A stretch of DNA of 37,626 nt from Deferribacteraceae bacterium (GCA_031256375.1 JAIRQX010000108.1:1-37626), one strand, 5' to 3'. Positions 13,891 to 23,270 are shown, counted from the first letter of the stretch. Notes: a model not told the origin generated them from the sequence alone. A program made the numbers and translations.

Positions 13891-13919
13891 ATTATAAGTT
13901 TATGGTATTTATACATCAA
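13891..13919 (-). promoter_or_regulatory. Promoter of U32-family gene
   Basis: On the minus strand TTGATG (13914-13919) and a perfect TATAAT (13891-13896) are 17 bases apart. The start point falls near 13884, about 66 bases before the ATG at 13818. The -35 box overlaps the first base of the PBP1A start codon and the polymerase footprint overlaps the opposing promoter. Confidence 0.65.
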
Positions 13920-16279
13920 TGTTAAAATTACTTAAAAGTTTTTTTGGAAGCAGAATTTTACGTTACACCGTTTTGGCTGTATTTTTAGGTGTTTTTGCCG
14001 GCGTTTCCTTAACCGGTTATCACCTTTACAAATTGGCGCATACACTGCCCTCTGTGGAAGAAATTACGCGGTACCGTATGAGTCAGCCGTCAATGTTGTA
14101 TGATGAAACGGGCGCAGTGATTGCAGAGCTTGGCAATGAGCGCAGATACCCGATCCCTATAAGCAAAATGCCGGTGTATCTCCAGCAGGCTGTCATCGCT
14201 ACAGAGGATGCGCGCTTTTATGAGCATAGCGGCGTTGATTTTTTAGGTATATTCCGCGCAATGCTTACAAATGTTAAATCAGGACGGTTTGCCGAAGGCG
14301 GAAGCACACTAACCCAACAGCTTGTCAAAAATATCTTTTTCACTAAGGAAAAGAAGCTTATACGTAAATATAAAGAGGCTGTGCTTGCGTACCGTCTGGA
14401 TAAATATCTTACAAAAGATGATATACTTGAGTTTTACCTTAACTACGTCAACTTCGGCAGAGGCGGGTACGGCGTGCAGGCCGCCGCCGTCAACTATTTC
14501 GGCAAAAATGCCGCAGATTTGAATCTCACTGAGTGCGCCCTTTTGGCTGGGATACCAAAAGCTCCGGGGATTTATGCGCCCCACCTGAACCTTGACCGCT
14601 CTCAGCAGCGCCGCAATCATGTGCTCCTGCGGATGTATGAAAACGGCTATATCAATGAAGACGAATACCTTAAATCTATAGAGGAACCTATAGTCATCAC
14701 TGAAACTATACCGCTCAGGCTACGACACGCGGGGTATTTCCTTGATTTTGTGTTGCGTTATCTGTCTGATGAACTGGAGATAAGCGAGCCCCAGAATAAA
14801 GGGCTTAAAGTTTATACAACACTGAATGTAACCTTTCAGGATAAGGCGGAGGACGCTGTACGCAACAATCTTTTGAAAACATCCAAACGTCAGGGTTATT
14901 TCGGACCTGCCGGAAAGATATCAGACTCGCCGGACGAAGAGATTGTGCTTGCCGGAAATGTTGACGGCGATCCGGTGGTAATTAATAATTCGCCGGAATC
15001 CCTTTTGCAGATTCCCCCTTACCTTGCTGTTTTGGGGTTTAAAAAGGCTGTTGCCGTTAAAGTTGATGATCAGCAGGTCAGTATAAAGATTGATAATAAT
15101 ACTTCAGGCGTTTTGAAACTTATAGACAACCGCTGGGCGAGAGCTGAAAACAGCAACAGCGGACAGCTTAACAGCTTTAAGACAATCCTTGAGCCGAATG
15201 ATGTAATTTATGTGCTTCCCAAGGAGAAAGAACAGGGCGTATATCTGTTGGAGCAAGATCCGCCGATGGACGCGGGGCTTGTCGCTATTGATTCAAAAAC
15301 CGGCGCGATTAAAGCTATGGTCGGAGGGTTTGCTTTTGAAAAAACTATGTTTAACCGCGCCGCACAGGCAAAACGGCAGGTCGGCAGTTCGTTTAAACCT
15401 ATCGTTTATGCCACGGCAATTGAATACGGTATGCAACCGATGACAAAGATACTTGACGCGCCGGTAATAACTTCTCCCAATGAACGCGGGAAGGTTTGGC
15501 GCCCGAAAAACTTTGAGGACAAATATTATGGGGAAACTACTATTAAAGAGGGGCTTACCCGCTCAAGAAACATCATAACCATAAAAATAGCGGAAAGGCT
15601 TGGAATACGCAGAGTCTTGGATATGGCGCAAAAGTTCGGCATTACCTCCGATCTTCCGGCTGATCTTTCCATAACTATCGGTTCCGGTTCTGTATCTTTG
15701 CTTGAAATGGTTTACGCTTACTCCGTGTTTCCGAATATGGGCACGCGCCCGGCAAACCCATATTTTGTAACAAAGATTGAGGACTCTGAAGGAAATATTC
15801 TTTATGAAATGAGTCCCCCCGCACATGTAAGAGTTATCCGTCCGGATACCGCTCATATTATGACAGATATCCTTATAAATGTCGTTGAAAACGGCACAGG
15901 CGCCCGCGCAAAGGCGATCCCCCGCCCTATCGGCGCAAAAACAGGCACCACTAATGAAAACCGCGATACTTGGTTTATTGGTTTTATGCCAAACTTTGTG
16001 GTAGGCGTTTGGATGGGATTTGATGAATTCCGCGAACTGGGATCGGAGACAGGGTCTCAGGCTGCCGCCCCTGTTTGGGTAGAGTTTGTTAATTCGGTAT
16101 TGCCTTATATACCGAGGGCAGTTTTCCCTGTTGCTGACGGAGTTATATACCGAAAGGTTGATTTGATCAATTGGGAGCCGACAGATAAACTGGAATCGGA
16201 AAATATCTCGTTTGAACCTTATTCTTTCACGGATATACAGGACGATTTTTCAGACGAACTCATTTCGCAAGCGCAATAG
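13919..16279 (+). CDS. mrcA: Penicillin-binding protein 1A, bifunctional transglycosylase/transpeptidase
   Basis: This 786-residue class A PBP polymerises glycan strands and cross-links peptides outside the inner membrane. It has an N-terminal membrane span (about 14-35), a GT51 domain with ATEDARFYEHSGVD (catalytic E96) and GGSTLTQQLVKN, and a transpeptidase domain with SSFK (S490-K493), SRN (549-551) and KTGTT (674-678). A beta-rich insert lies between about residues 300 and 460, as in PBP1A. Length is normal for the family. The Shine-Dalgarno is weak, but the promoter at 13856 and the short leader fix the start. Confidence 0.95.
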   Translation: MLKLLKSFFGSRILRYTVLAVFLGVFAGVSLTGYHLYKLAHTLPSVEEITRYRMSQPSMLYDETGAVIAELGNERRYPIPISKMPVYLQQAVIATEDARFYEHSGVDFLGIFRAMLTNVKSGRFAEGGSTLTQQLVKNIFFTKEKKLIRKYKEAVLAYRLDKYLTKDDILEFYLNYVNFGRGGYGVQAAAVNYFGKNAADLNLTECALLAGIPKAPGIYAPHLNLDRSQQRRNHVLLRMYENGYINEDEYLKSIEEPIVITETIPLRLRHAGYFLDFVLRYLSDELEISEPQNKGLKVYTTLNVTFQDKAEDAVRNNLLKTSKRQGYFGPAGKISDSPDEEIVLAGNVDGDPVVINNSPESLLQIPPYLAVLGFKKAVAVKVDDQQVSIKIDNNTSGVLKLIDNRWARAENSNSGQLNSFKTILEPNDVIYVLPKEKEQGVYLLEQDPPMDAGLVAIDSKTGAIKAMVGGFAFEKTMFNRAAQAKRQVGSSFKPIVYATAIEYGMQPMTKILDAPVITSPNERGKVWRPKNFEDKYYGETTIKEGLTRSRNIITIKIAERLGIRRVLDMAQKFGITSDLPADLSITIGSGSVSLLEMVYAYSVFPNMGTRPANPYFVTKIEDSEGNILYEMSPPAHVRVIRPDTAHIMTDILINVVENGTGARAKAIPRPIGAKTGTTNENRDTWFIGFMPNFVVGVWMGFDEFRELGSETGSQAAAPVWVEFVNSVLPYIPRAVFPVADGVIYRKVDLINWEPTDKLESENISFEPYSFTDIQDDFSDELISQAQ

Positions 16280-16288
16280 ACTGTTTAT

Positions 16289-17200
16289 ATGTTAGAATTA
16301 GCCGTATCAAGTAAAAAAATGCAGAAAATTGACAGGCTGCTTGATAAAGCATCCCAAACCAACACCGCTGTTTTAATTATTGGAGAAAAAGGGGTGGGGA
16401 AAAGCGCGTATGCGCAGCGGATACATGGTTTCAGCCCGCAAAAAAACTTACCTTTTGTACTTTTTAAAGCGAACAGATATGACGGCGATATAAGCGGGTG
16501 TATAGTTAAGGCGGGCGGCAGCACACTATTTATATACGAAGTGGCTTATATGCAGCTAAAAGATCAGGTTGAGCTTATGAAATTCCTTATAAGCGCGAAT
16601 CATTCAAATAAATTCCGTTTAATAGCGTCAACTTCCGTCCCCCTTGAGCCTCTTGTAAAAGACGGTTCATTTATGGAAGACCTCTACTTTTACCTGCGCG
16701 TCATGCAGATACGCATCCCCGCTCTGAGGGAACGCAAAGAAGATATCCCTTCGCTTATTGATTCTATGTCGGAAAAGATATCCGGCGAATACGGCAGAAA
16801 TTACCGGTTTGACAATGAGAGCAAAAAAAATATTTCATCAAAACCGTGGAAAGGAAATATAATTGAACTGGAGAAATATATCCGGTTTATTTTGGACAGC
16901 GCCGGTACCGATACAATAACCGCAGCTGAACTTGAAAGGATTGATGCGGCCGCAAGAGAAATGAAAACGGCGGAAAGTTTAAGTGAAAAACTTTACAGCA
17001 TTGCCTGCGAATTCTTGGAGACAGCGAAACAAAGTTCCACTTACACCGTTTTTGAACAATATAAAAAACTGGTAACTCCGCCGGTTTTGCGCGCCGCCCT
17101 GCATATTGCGGACAACAATAAATCTATGGCTGCCAAACTCTTGGGGATAAACCGCAACACTTTAAAAAAGAATATGAGAGATTATAATATTGAAGATTGA
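16289..17200 (+). CDS. Degenerate NtrC-like AAA+ regulator with Fis-type HTH, no GAFTGA
   Basis: This 303-residue protein has the AAA+ core and DNA-binding end of sigma54 activators but no receiver domain. Walker A is present as GEKGVGKSAYA (about 31-41), the ALRERKEDIPSLI element with the arginine finger is present, and the C-terminus has an intact Fis-type helix-turn-helix (NKSMAAKLLGINRNTLKK). However, the segment that should carry GAFTGA is deleted: about 25 residues between FVLFKANRYDG and GGSTLF are lost. The Walker B LFLDE has become LFIYE. It is therefore unlikely to remodel sigma54 polymerase and may act as a sigma70 repressor/activator or a partner subunit. It begins 9 bp after the PBP1A stop and overlaps RNase R by 11 bp. 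Confidence 0.8.
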   Translation: MLELAVSSKKMQKIDRLLDKASQTNTAVLIIGEKGVGKSAYAQRIHGFSPQKNLPFVLFKANRYDGDISGCIVKAGGSTLFIYEVAYMQLKDQVELMKFLISANHSNKFRLIASTSVPLEPLVKDGSFMEDLYFYLRVMQIRIPALRERKEDIPSLIDSMSEKISGEYGRNYRFDNESKKNISSKPWKGNIIELEKYIRFILDSAGTDTITAAELERIDAAAREMKTAESLSEKLYSIACEFLETAKQSSTYTVFEQYKKLVTPPVLRAALHIADNNKSMAAKLLGINRNTLKKNMRDYNIED

Positions 17201-19214
17201 TAAGCGCCGAAAAGATCGCGGCGGCGGCAAAAAACCGGAGGGTTCCTGTTTAACGCTGACCGGTTGTATAACGGCGCATCCTGACGGATACGCTTTTTTT
17301 ATGCCGGACGGCGGAGGCGAAGATATCTTTGTGCCGGCGTCAAAACTTTATCCGGCGATACATGGAGATCGTGTAAAAATAAAAAAAATATTTTTACGCG
17401 GACGCCCTGAAGGTCATGTTGTCAGCGTTCTTGAACATGGGTTGGGGATTATTGTCGGGCGTATTGAAATACGCCGCGGTTATTATAACGTTGCGCCGTT
17501 CAACCGGCGGTTTCCGTACACTCTGTTTGTGCGTAAAAAAGACGGCGATAATTATAGAGACGGCGATATTGTTGTATGTGGTATAAAACGCTATCCGGAT
17601 CGTAAAAACGGCGCGGAAGGGGAGATAACAAAACATCTCGGCAATATAGAGAATAAGGGAATAGAAAACCTTATCGTTATAAACAAATACGGTCTGACTC
17701 GGGAGTTTTCAGCAAAGGTCAGCGCTCAGGCTGACGAAGCCGCGCAATCGCTGCCAGTTAAAGGGGAAAATAAAGGACGTACAGATTTAAGGGGACTTTT
17801 TACCGTCACAATTGACGGTGAAACGGCGCGGGATTTTGATGACGCTATAAGCGTAAAGAAGTGTAAAGACGGCTGGACCCTTTATGTCCACATTGCCGAT
17901 GTGGCGCACTATATCCGTCCCGGCGCGGAGCTGGATGAAGAGGCGTACCGGCGCGGAACCAGCGTTTATTTCCCTGAATTTGCAATTCCTATGCTGCCGG
18001 AAGCGCTTTCAAATAATGTATGCAGCCTCTGTCCCGAAGAAGACCGGTTTGCGGTAAGCGTTAAAATAAAGTACAGCAAAACAGGGGAACGGCTGGGTTG
18101 TTCATTTTACAATGCTGTAATACGAAGTGACCGCAGACTTACATACGGCTATGTAAACGAATTGCTTGCCGGAAGAGAAGTATCTGACCGTAAGGTAACT
18201 ACGCTTGCCCAAAAAAGCGCGGAGCTTATGGAAATAATCAGTAACCGGCGCAGAAAACAGGGCGCTATAGATTTTGATCTGCCGGAGGCGGAGTTTTGTT
18301 TTGATAAAAACGGAGAGATAACGGATATTTTTCCCGAAGAACGCGGCATAAGTGAACGGATAATTGAAAATTTTATGATAGAAGCAAACGAAGCCGCGGC
18401 GGAACTGCTTGAAATAAAAACTTCAGAAGGGAACCCGCGCCGCAAGGGAAGAGGTCGTTTACAGACTGATACTCCGGCAAATGCTAAAGGTTTTGCGGCA
18501 ATTTTCCGTGTTCACGATTCCCCTGATATGGGAAAAATATATCAGTGGGTCAAATATGCCCGTATTTTTGGCGTACCGGCGGGTAAAATCCCGGGTAAAA
18601 TTGAACCGCAGACTGTACAGAGATGGTTTGCCGCAACAGAAGGGAATTCATGTTCGTATCTTCTTAAATCAATGCTTGTGCGCAGTATGCAGCGCGCCGG
18701 ATATTCCTGTGAAAACATAGGACATTTCGGGCTTGCCTCTGATTGCTACACACATTTTACAAGCCCTATAAGGCGTTATCCTGACCTGATTGTACACAGG
18801 CTGCTTAAACGGCATCTCTTCGGGGAGAGTATTGATATTCCGGCAAGTTATGTAAAATCGGCGGCTATGCGCTCCTCTGCGACAGAACGCAGCTCAGAGG
18901 ATGCTGAACGTGAAATATCGCTTTATAAAAAACTGATATATTTGCAAAACAACGCTGAAAATGTATATGACGCCTATATAAACAGGGTTACAGCGGACGG
19001 GTTTTATGTATTTCTTGAAAAACTATTGATGACAGGATTTGTGGATATTGCCGCGCTGCCGAAAGGTCGTTGGTTTGCCGATCCGGGCAGTTGCGTAATC
19101 TATAAGCGGAACGGTTTTGCCTATAAATTAGGCGATCATGTGCGAATAAACTGGATAAGCTCTGACTGGGACAGGCTTGAGGCTTTGTTTGCTCCGGCGC
19201 ATTTAAAAAATTGA
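17190..19214 (+). CDS. rnr: Ribonuclease R
   Basis: This 674-residue 3'-5' exoribonuclease degrades structured RNA and helps tmRNA-linked quality control. It has an N-terminal cold-shock/OB domain (about 22-85: LTGCITAHPDGYAFFMPDGG), an RNB catalytic domain with DGETARDFDDAISV near residues 208-222 holding the metal-binding Asp residues, HIADVAHYI, HFTSPIRRYPDL, and a C-terminal S1 domain (from about residue 590). It is shorter than the 813-residue E. coli enzyme, lacking the long basic tail and N-terminal HTH. The TTG start overlaps the upstream regulator by 11 bp, so translation is probably coupled. Confidence 0.93.
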   Translation: MKIDKRRKDRGGGKKPEGSCLTLTGCITAHPDGYAFFMPDGGGEDIFVPASKLYPAIHGDRVKIKKIFLRGRPEGHVVSVLEHGLGIIVGRIEIRRGYYNVAPFNRRFPYTLFVRKKDGDNYRDGDIVVCGIKRYPDRKNGAEGEITKHLGNIENKGIENLIVINKYGLTREFSAKVSAQADEAAQSLPVKGENKGRTDLRGLFTVTIDGETARDFDDAISVKKCKDGWTLYVHIADVAHYIRPGAELDEEAYRRGTSVYFPEFAIPMLPEALSNNVCSLCPEEDRFAVSVKIKYSKTGERLGCSFYNAVIRSDRRLTYGYVNELLAGREVSDRKVTTLAQKSAELMEIISNRRRKQGAIDFDLPEAEFCFDKNGEITDIFPEERGISERIIENFMIEANEAAAELLEIKTSEGNPRRKGRGRLQTDTPANAKGFAAIFRVHDSPDMGKIYQWVKYARIFGVPAGKIPGKIEPQTVQRWFAATEGNSCSYLLKSMLVRSMQRAGYSCENIGHFGLASDCYTHFTSPIRRYPDLIVHRLLKRHLFGESIDIPASYVKSAAMRSSATERSSEDAEREISLYKKLIYLQNNAENVYDAYINRVTADGFYVFLEKLLMTGFVDIAALPKGRWFADPGSCVIYKRNGFAYKLGDHVRINWISSDWDRLEALFAPAHLKN

Positions 19215-19240
19215 CAGTTTGGAATGATATACGTTACAAT
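19211..19240 (+). promoter_or_regulatory. Promoter of cbiM
   Basis: A perfect TTGACA (19211-19216), which overlaps the RNase R stop codon, is followed 18 bases later by TACAAT (19235-19240). The leader to the ATG at 19308 is about 60 bases, too short for a cobalamin riboswitch. Confidence 0.55.
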
Positions 19241-19307
19241 CAGCTATTGTTGAAAAGATACTTTTGACAGCCTGCTATGATTTTTGTTTTTCAGGAGAAA
19301 CAGTATT

Positions 19308-20339
19308 ATGCATATGGCAGACGCGTTGTTATCCCCCGCGGTCGGCGTGACTATGTGCGCCGTAAGCGCCATCGCTATCGTATGGTCAGTGAAAAAAATT
19401 AAAAAAGATGATCTCTGCGAAAAAAAGATTCCCGTTATGGGCGTGATGGGCGCATTTATCTTTGCCGCACAGATGATTAACTTCACGATTCCTTTGACGG
19501 GTTCAAGCGGGCATATTGGCGGCGGTATTTTGCTTGCCGCAATGATCGGCGGCTTTCCCGCGCTCATTTCCATGTCGGCGGCGCTTATAATTCAATGCCT
19601 GTTCTTTGCTGACGGAGGTTTACTTGCCATAGGATGCAATATCTTTAATTTGGGCGTTATCCCGTGCCTGATTGTATATCCGCTGCTCTTTAAACCGCTT
19701 GTCAAAAACGGCTTTACTTTTGGCAGAATAACGATAGCGTCCGTTGCGGCGGTAATTATAGCTTTACAGTTAGGCGCGTTTGCCGTAGTTCTTGAGACTC
19801 TGCTTTCAGGCATTACAAAGATACCTTTTTTAACTTTTACATTTTTGATGCAGCCTATTCATCTTGCGATCGGCTTGGCTGAGGGTATAATAACCGCCGC
19901 TGTGCTATCTTTTGTCTATAAGGCGCGTCCGGAAATAATAGAAAGCAGCTTTGACAGAAAGGCAATAAACAATGATGTTATTACGAGAAAAATAGTTATT
20001 ATGCTTGCGGTTATTACACTGTTTGCCGGAGGTATTCTTTCCCTGTTCGCCTCTTCATATCCTGACGGTCTTGAATGGGCAGTGGAAAAAGTAACGGGGG
20101 GAACGGAGCCTGAAGTGTCCGGTTATATTGTAGAGGGTGCGGTATCAATTCAGAAAAAGGTTTCGGTTATGCCCGGCTATAACTTCAAAGATACGGAAAT
20201 CGAAGGCTCAAAAGCGGGAACAGCCGCTTCAGGGATTGCAGGGGGGATAATAACCTTTTTACTTGCGGGCGTTTCTGCTTTTGCCATATCACTTGTAAAG
20301 AGAAAACAAAAAAACAGCGCGGTTGTTTCCCTGCGTTAA
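19308..20339 (+). CDS. cbiM: ECF-type cobalt/nickel transporter, CbiM-CbiN fusion
   Basis: This 343-residue membrane protein is the substrate-binding part of a cobalt (or nickel) uptake system. The ATG at 19308 is chosen because AGGAGA lies 9 bases upstream and it yields the essential N-terminal MHMADALLSP, whose His2 binds the metal. The CbiM part (1-~215) has several membrane spans and the GSSGHIGGG and CNIFNLGVIP elements. From about residue 225 a CbiN-like part follows, with a span, the hallmark SSYPDGLEWAVEKV (about 248-261) and a final span. The membrane partner CbiQ and ATPase CbiO are not nearby and must be encoded elsewhere. Confidence 0.9.
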   Translation: MHMADALLSPAVGVTMCAVSAIAIVWSVKKIKKDDLCEKKIPVMGVMGAFIFAAQMINFTIPLTGSSGHIGGGILLAAMIGGFPALISMSAALIIQCLFFADGGLLAIGCNIFNLGVIPCLIVYPLLFKPLVKNGFTFGRITIASVAAVIIALQLGAFAVVLETLLSGITKIPFLTFTFLMQPIHLAIGLAEGIITAAVLSFVYKARPEIIESSFDRKAINNDVITRKIVIMLAVITLFAGGILSLFASSYPDGLEWAVEKVTGGTEPEVSGYIVEGAVSIQKKVSVMPGYNFKDTEIEGSKAGTAASGIAGGIITFLLAGVSAFAISLVKRKQKNSAVVSLR

Positions 20340-20348
20340 GGTGAATTG

Positions 20349-20366
20349 CGCCGCCGGCGGCGTTTT
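20349..20366 (+). terminator. Possible weak terminator/attenuator after cbiM
   Basis: The palindrome CGCCGCCGGCGGCG followed by TTTT lies in the 34-base gap between cbiM and mtaB. The stem would have five GC pairs with a CCGG loop and only four T residues, so termination would be partial at best. Confidence 0.3.
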
Positions 20367-20373
20367 CAAAGAT

Positions 20374-21624
20374 ATGAAGATAGCGTTTACCTCGTTTGGC
20401 TGTAAAGTAAATCAGGCGGAAACTGATAAACTGATTTGCAGTTTGCCGGAGCTAAACTCGGAATATATAAAAAATGCCGCGCAAGCGGATATTTTGGTTG
20501 TAAACACTTGTGCGGTCACTGAAAAAGCACAGAATGACGGGGAAAAGTATCTTAAACGCCTGAAAAATATTAACCCTTCACTATTAATCATCGCCACAGG
20601 CTGTCTTGCGGAACTCCTTAAGGAAAAACTGAAAGACCGTGGCGCTGACGTTGTGATCCCTAACGCTGAAAAGGATTCCATACCGCAAACCATAGCTTAT
20701 ATAATTAAAAAAAAGCAATCCGCGGATATAGCTTACAGAACAGTAAAGGCATTTTCAGGCGCGAGGACGCGGGCGTTTTTAAAAATTCAGGACGGCTGCG
20801 CTTCTTTCTGCGCGTACTGCATTATACCGTTTTTACGCGGGACGCCGCACAGCAAAGATATTGATACTGTATATAATGAGATGACCGCCTTTGTGCGCGG
20901 CGGCTATAAAGAGATTGTGCTGACAGGCGTGCATATAGGGATATACGGTAAAGATGCCGGCGGAGATATCTCACTGACAACGCTTTTGAAGAGGCTGATT
21001 GAAATAGACGGCGATTACAGGATAAGGTTAAGCTCCCTTGATGTGCATGATATAACGCCTGAACTGATTTCGCTTGTGGCTGAATCCGGCAACAGAATCT
21101 GTCCGCATTTTCATATATCGCTGCAAAGCGGAAGCGGGGAGATACTTTTAAAAATGGGCAGAAAGTACGCTCCCGAAGCGTTTATTTCAGCGACGGAAGC
21201 AATCCGCGCCGCTATACCGGACGCCTGTATCGGCTGCGATGTGATAACCGGTTTCCCCGGAGAATCAGAAAAGCATTTTGAAGAAACATCCTCACTTCTG
21301 AGGCGGACAGAACTGAATTATCTGCATATCTTTCCGTATTCAAAACGTCCGGGTACGTCCGCGGCAAAGATTACGGGGCAGTTGCCCGCCGCTGTCAAAA
21401 AGGAGCGGGCAGACAGGCTGCGTGAGTTGGGGGATGAATTCCGGCAAAAAAGCGCTGCCGCCATGACGGGCAAATCTGTCCGCGTACTGTCAGAACGCGG
21501 CGGAAAAGGGCATTCGGATAATTTTTATATGGTCAGACTGCCGGCGGGAGTTGCCGAAAATACATTTTTTACGATAACTGTTACAGGTTCCGGCGAAGGG
21601 TATATGCTTGAAGGGGAAATTTAA
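20374..21624 (+). CDS. mtaB: tRNA t6A37 methylthiotransferase MtaB
   Basis: This 416-residue radical SAM enzyme adds a methylthio group to N6-threonylcarbamoyl-adenosine at position 37 of tRNAs reading ANN codons. The N-terminal UPF0004 domain has the three cluster Cys (C10 in SFGCKVNQAE, C46 in NTCAVTEKA, C77 in ATGCLAE). The radical SAM motif is GCASFCAYC (C142, C146, C149), followed by the RLSSLDVHDI element and a short C-terminal TRAM-like region. FGCKVNQ and the NTCAVT sequence separate it from MiaB. The ATG at 20374 is chosen because the family starts at MKIAF; the upstream in-frame start overlaps cbiM. Confidence 0.92.
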   Translation: MKIAFTSFGCKVNQAETDKLICSLPELNSEYIKNAAQADILVVNTCAVTEKAQNDGEKYLKRLKNINPSLLIIATGCLAELLKEKLKDRGADVVIPNAEKDSIPQTIAYIIKKKQSADIAYRTVKAFSGARTRAFLKIQDGCASFCAYCIIPFLRGTPHSKDIDTVYNEMTAFVRGGYKEIVLTGVHIGIYGKDAGGDISLTTLLKRLIEIDGDYRIRLSSLDVHDITPELISLVAESGNRICPHFHISLQSGSGEILLKMGRKYAPEAFISATEAIRAAIPDACIGCDVITGFPGESEKHFEETSSLLRRTELNYLHIFPYSKRPGTSAAKITGQLPAAVKKERADRLRELGDEFRQKSAAAMTGKSVRVLSERGGKGHSDNFYMVRLPAGVAENTFFTITVTGSGEGYMLEGEI

Positions 21625-21654
21625 AGCCCGGAAATGTGAATCCGCGAAAAAGTG

Positions 21655-21683
21655 TTGACATACGGCGATTATAATCCTAACCT
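21655..21683 (+). promoter_or_regulatory. Possible promoter of acyl-CoA ligase gene
   Basis: A perfect TTGACA (21655-21660) is followed 17 bases later by a poor -10 (TAACCT, 21678-21683). A TATAAT-like box also lies nine bases after the -35, which is too close. The assignment is weak. Confidence 0.35.
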
Positions 21684-21740
21684 TTCCTTTTGTTACTTAA
21701 AAATATCGGTAAATTCTGTTTTACGGTTTGGGAGGAAAAT

Positions 21741-23270
21741 ATGGAATTCAAAATACTGCCTGATCTGATTAGTAAGAATGCTGCCGCATACCCCGATAAA
21801 GTATGCATATTTTTTAAAGAATGTACATATACTTATGCTCAGGTTGAACAAAAAATAGTTTCCACCGCAATCACACTGAAGAACAACGGTGTCCGGCGGG
21901 GCGACAGGGTGGTTATCCTTTTGGAAAACAGCCCTGAGTTTACCTTCGCATATTTCGGAATAATGAAACTCGGAGCGATAGCAGTACCGACCAACGTCTT
22001 TCTGAAAGACCGTGAAATAGCGATTAATATGAACGACTGTGACGCTGAATATATAATTACTTCTGAAACTTTTGCCGAAAGGATGACGCATATATTTGAA
22101 CTGGCGCTGCAACTGAAAAAGATATTTTCTTACGGTAAAGTGTCTTTTAATACTGTACATATAGAAGATCTGACGGAGGAATTACCGGAAGTAAATATTT
22201 TACCCGGCGATTTAGCGCTGGTTCTCTATACGTCCGGAACAACCGGCAGACCAAAGGGCGTTATGCTTGAACATAGAAATGTTCTGGCAAACGCTGAAAC
22301 TGTCGCGGCTTTCATGAAGTATAATAGTGACGACAGAATGTTGCTTGTACTGCCGATGTTTCACGCCACATCCATGCTGGCAAGTATGCTTGCGTCGCTT
22401 GCACAGAGCGCAGGCGTAATAATTCTTGAATCCATACTTGAAGTTTCAAAAGCATATTATCCGAAAATGCTTGCAAAACTCAAACCAACCCTTACTGTTG
22501 GCGTACCCGCTCTTTTTGCAACCCTTACCAGAGCAAAAGTCACACCGGAAACGAGGGAAGCTGTTTTCCCGTTCCGTATCGCCTTATGTGGCGGGGCTCC
22601 TCTGCCGGTTGAGATTATAAATCGTTTTAAAGATGTTTACGGCAAAATTATACTTGAAGGATACGGATTAAGCGAAGCTTCACCTGTGTTGTCCGTTAAT
22701 CCGATTACAAAACAGAAAGTCGGCACCATCGGCGTGCCGCTTCCCGGGGTGGATATTAAGATTGTTGATGAAAATGACAACGAAGCGCCTCTAAATACGC
22801 CGGGAGAGCTGATCGCACGCGGACCGAATGTTATGCGCGGTTACTGGAACCAGCCGGAGGAGAGTGAAAGAACCCTCAGAAACGGTTGGCTGCATACCGG
22901 AGATATTGCCTCTCAGGATGAGGAGGGATACATTACAATAATTGACCGGTTAAAAGACCTTATTTTGGTAAAAGGGATGAATGTATATCCGAGAGAGATA
23001 GAGGAACTCCTTTATAAATACAGCGGGGTAATCACGGCTGCGGTGGTAGGCATCCCTGACGGAGAGGGGAGTGAAATTCCGGTAGCGTATGTAAAGATAA
23101 ACCCTGAATCGGAAGTGACTGTGGATGCGCTGAAAAAATATATCCGTCACAACATTGCAAGTTTCAAAGCGCCGCGCCGGTTTATAATAACCGACGACAT
23201 CCCGCTTAACGCAGGCGGTAAAGTGATGAAAAAAGAACTCCGGGAACGCGCAAAAAAAGACTTTATGTAA
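21741..23270 (+). CDS. Long-chain fatty acid/acyl-CoA ligase (AMP-forming)
   Basis: This 509-residue ANL-superfamily enzyme activates a carboxylic acid with ATP and transfers it to coenzyme A. The phosphate-binding motif is YTSGTTGRPKG (163-173), followed by EGYGLSEASP, GWLHTGDIA, the hinge DRLKDLILVKGMNVYPREIEE and the adenylation Lys in GGKVMKKELRE near the C-terminus. Overall pattern is closest to long-chain fatty-acid ligases of the FadD type, but the acid chain length cannot be read from the sequence. The start at 21741 has GGAGG seven bases upstream. It stands alone between MtaB and an inverted-repeat element. Confidence 0.88.
   Translation: MEFKILPDLISKNAAAYPDKVCIFFKECTYTYAQVEQKIVSTAITLKNNGVRRGDRVVILLENSPEFTFAYFGIMKLGAIAVPTNVFLKDREIAINMNDCDAEYIITSETFAERMTHIFELALQLKKIFSYGKVSFNTVHIEDLTEELPEVNILPGDLALVLYTSGTTGRPKGVMLEHRNVLANAETVAAFMKYNSDDRMLLVLPMFHATSMLASMLASLAQSAGVIILESILEVSKAYYPKMLAKLKPTLTVGVPALFATLTRAKVTPETREAVFPFRIALCGGAPLPVEIINRFKDVYGKIILEGYGLSEASPVLSVNPITKQKVGTIGVPLPGVDIKIVDENDNEAPLNTPGELIARGPNVMRGYWNQPEESERTLRNGWLHTGDIASQDEEGYITIIDRLKDLILVKGMNVYPREIEELLYKYSGVITAAVVGIPDGEGSEIPVAYVKINPESEVTVDALKKYIRHNIASFKAPRRFIITDDIPLNAGGKVMKKELRERAKKDFM

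Noticed and set aside
19241-19307. Cobalamin or Ni/Co riboswitch upstream of cbiM
   Set aside because: The leader after the promoter is only about 60 bases and shows no conserved core or long stem.
21693-22160. Minus-strand 155-codon ORF opposite the acyl-CoA ligase start
   Set aside because: Shadow frame without ribosome-binding site or recognisable motif.
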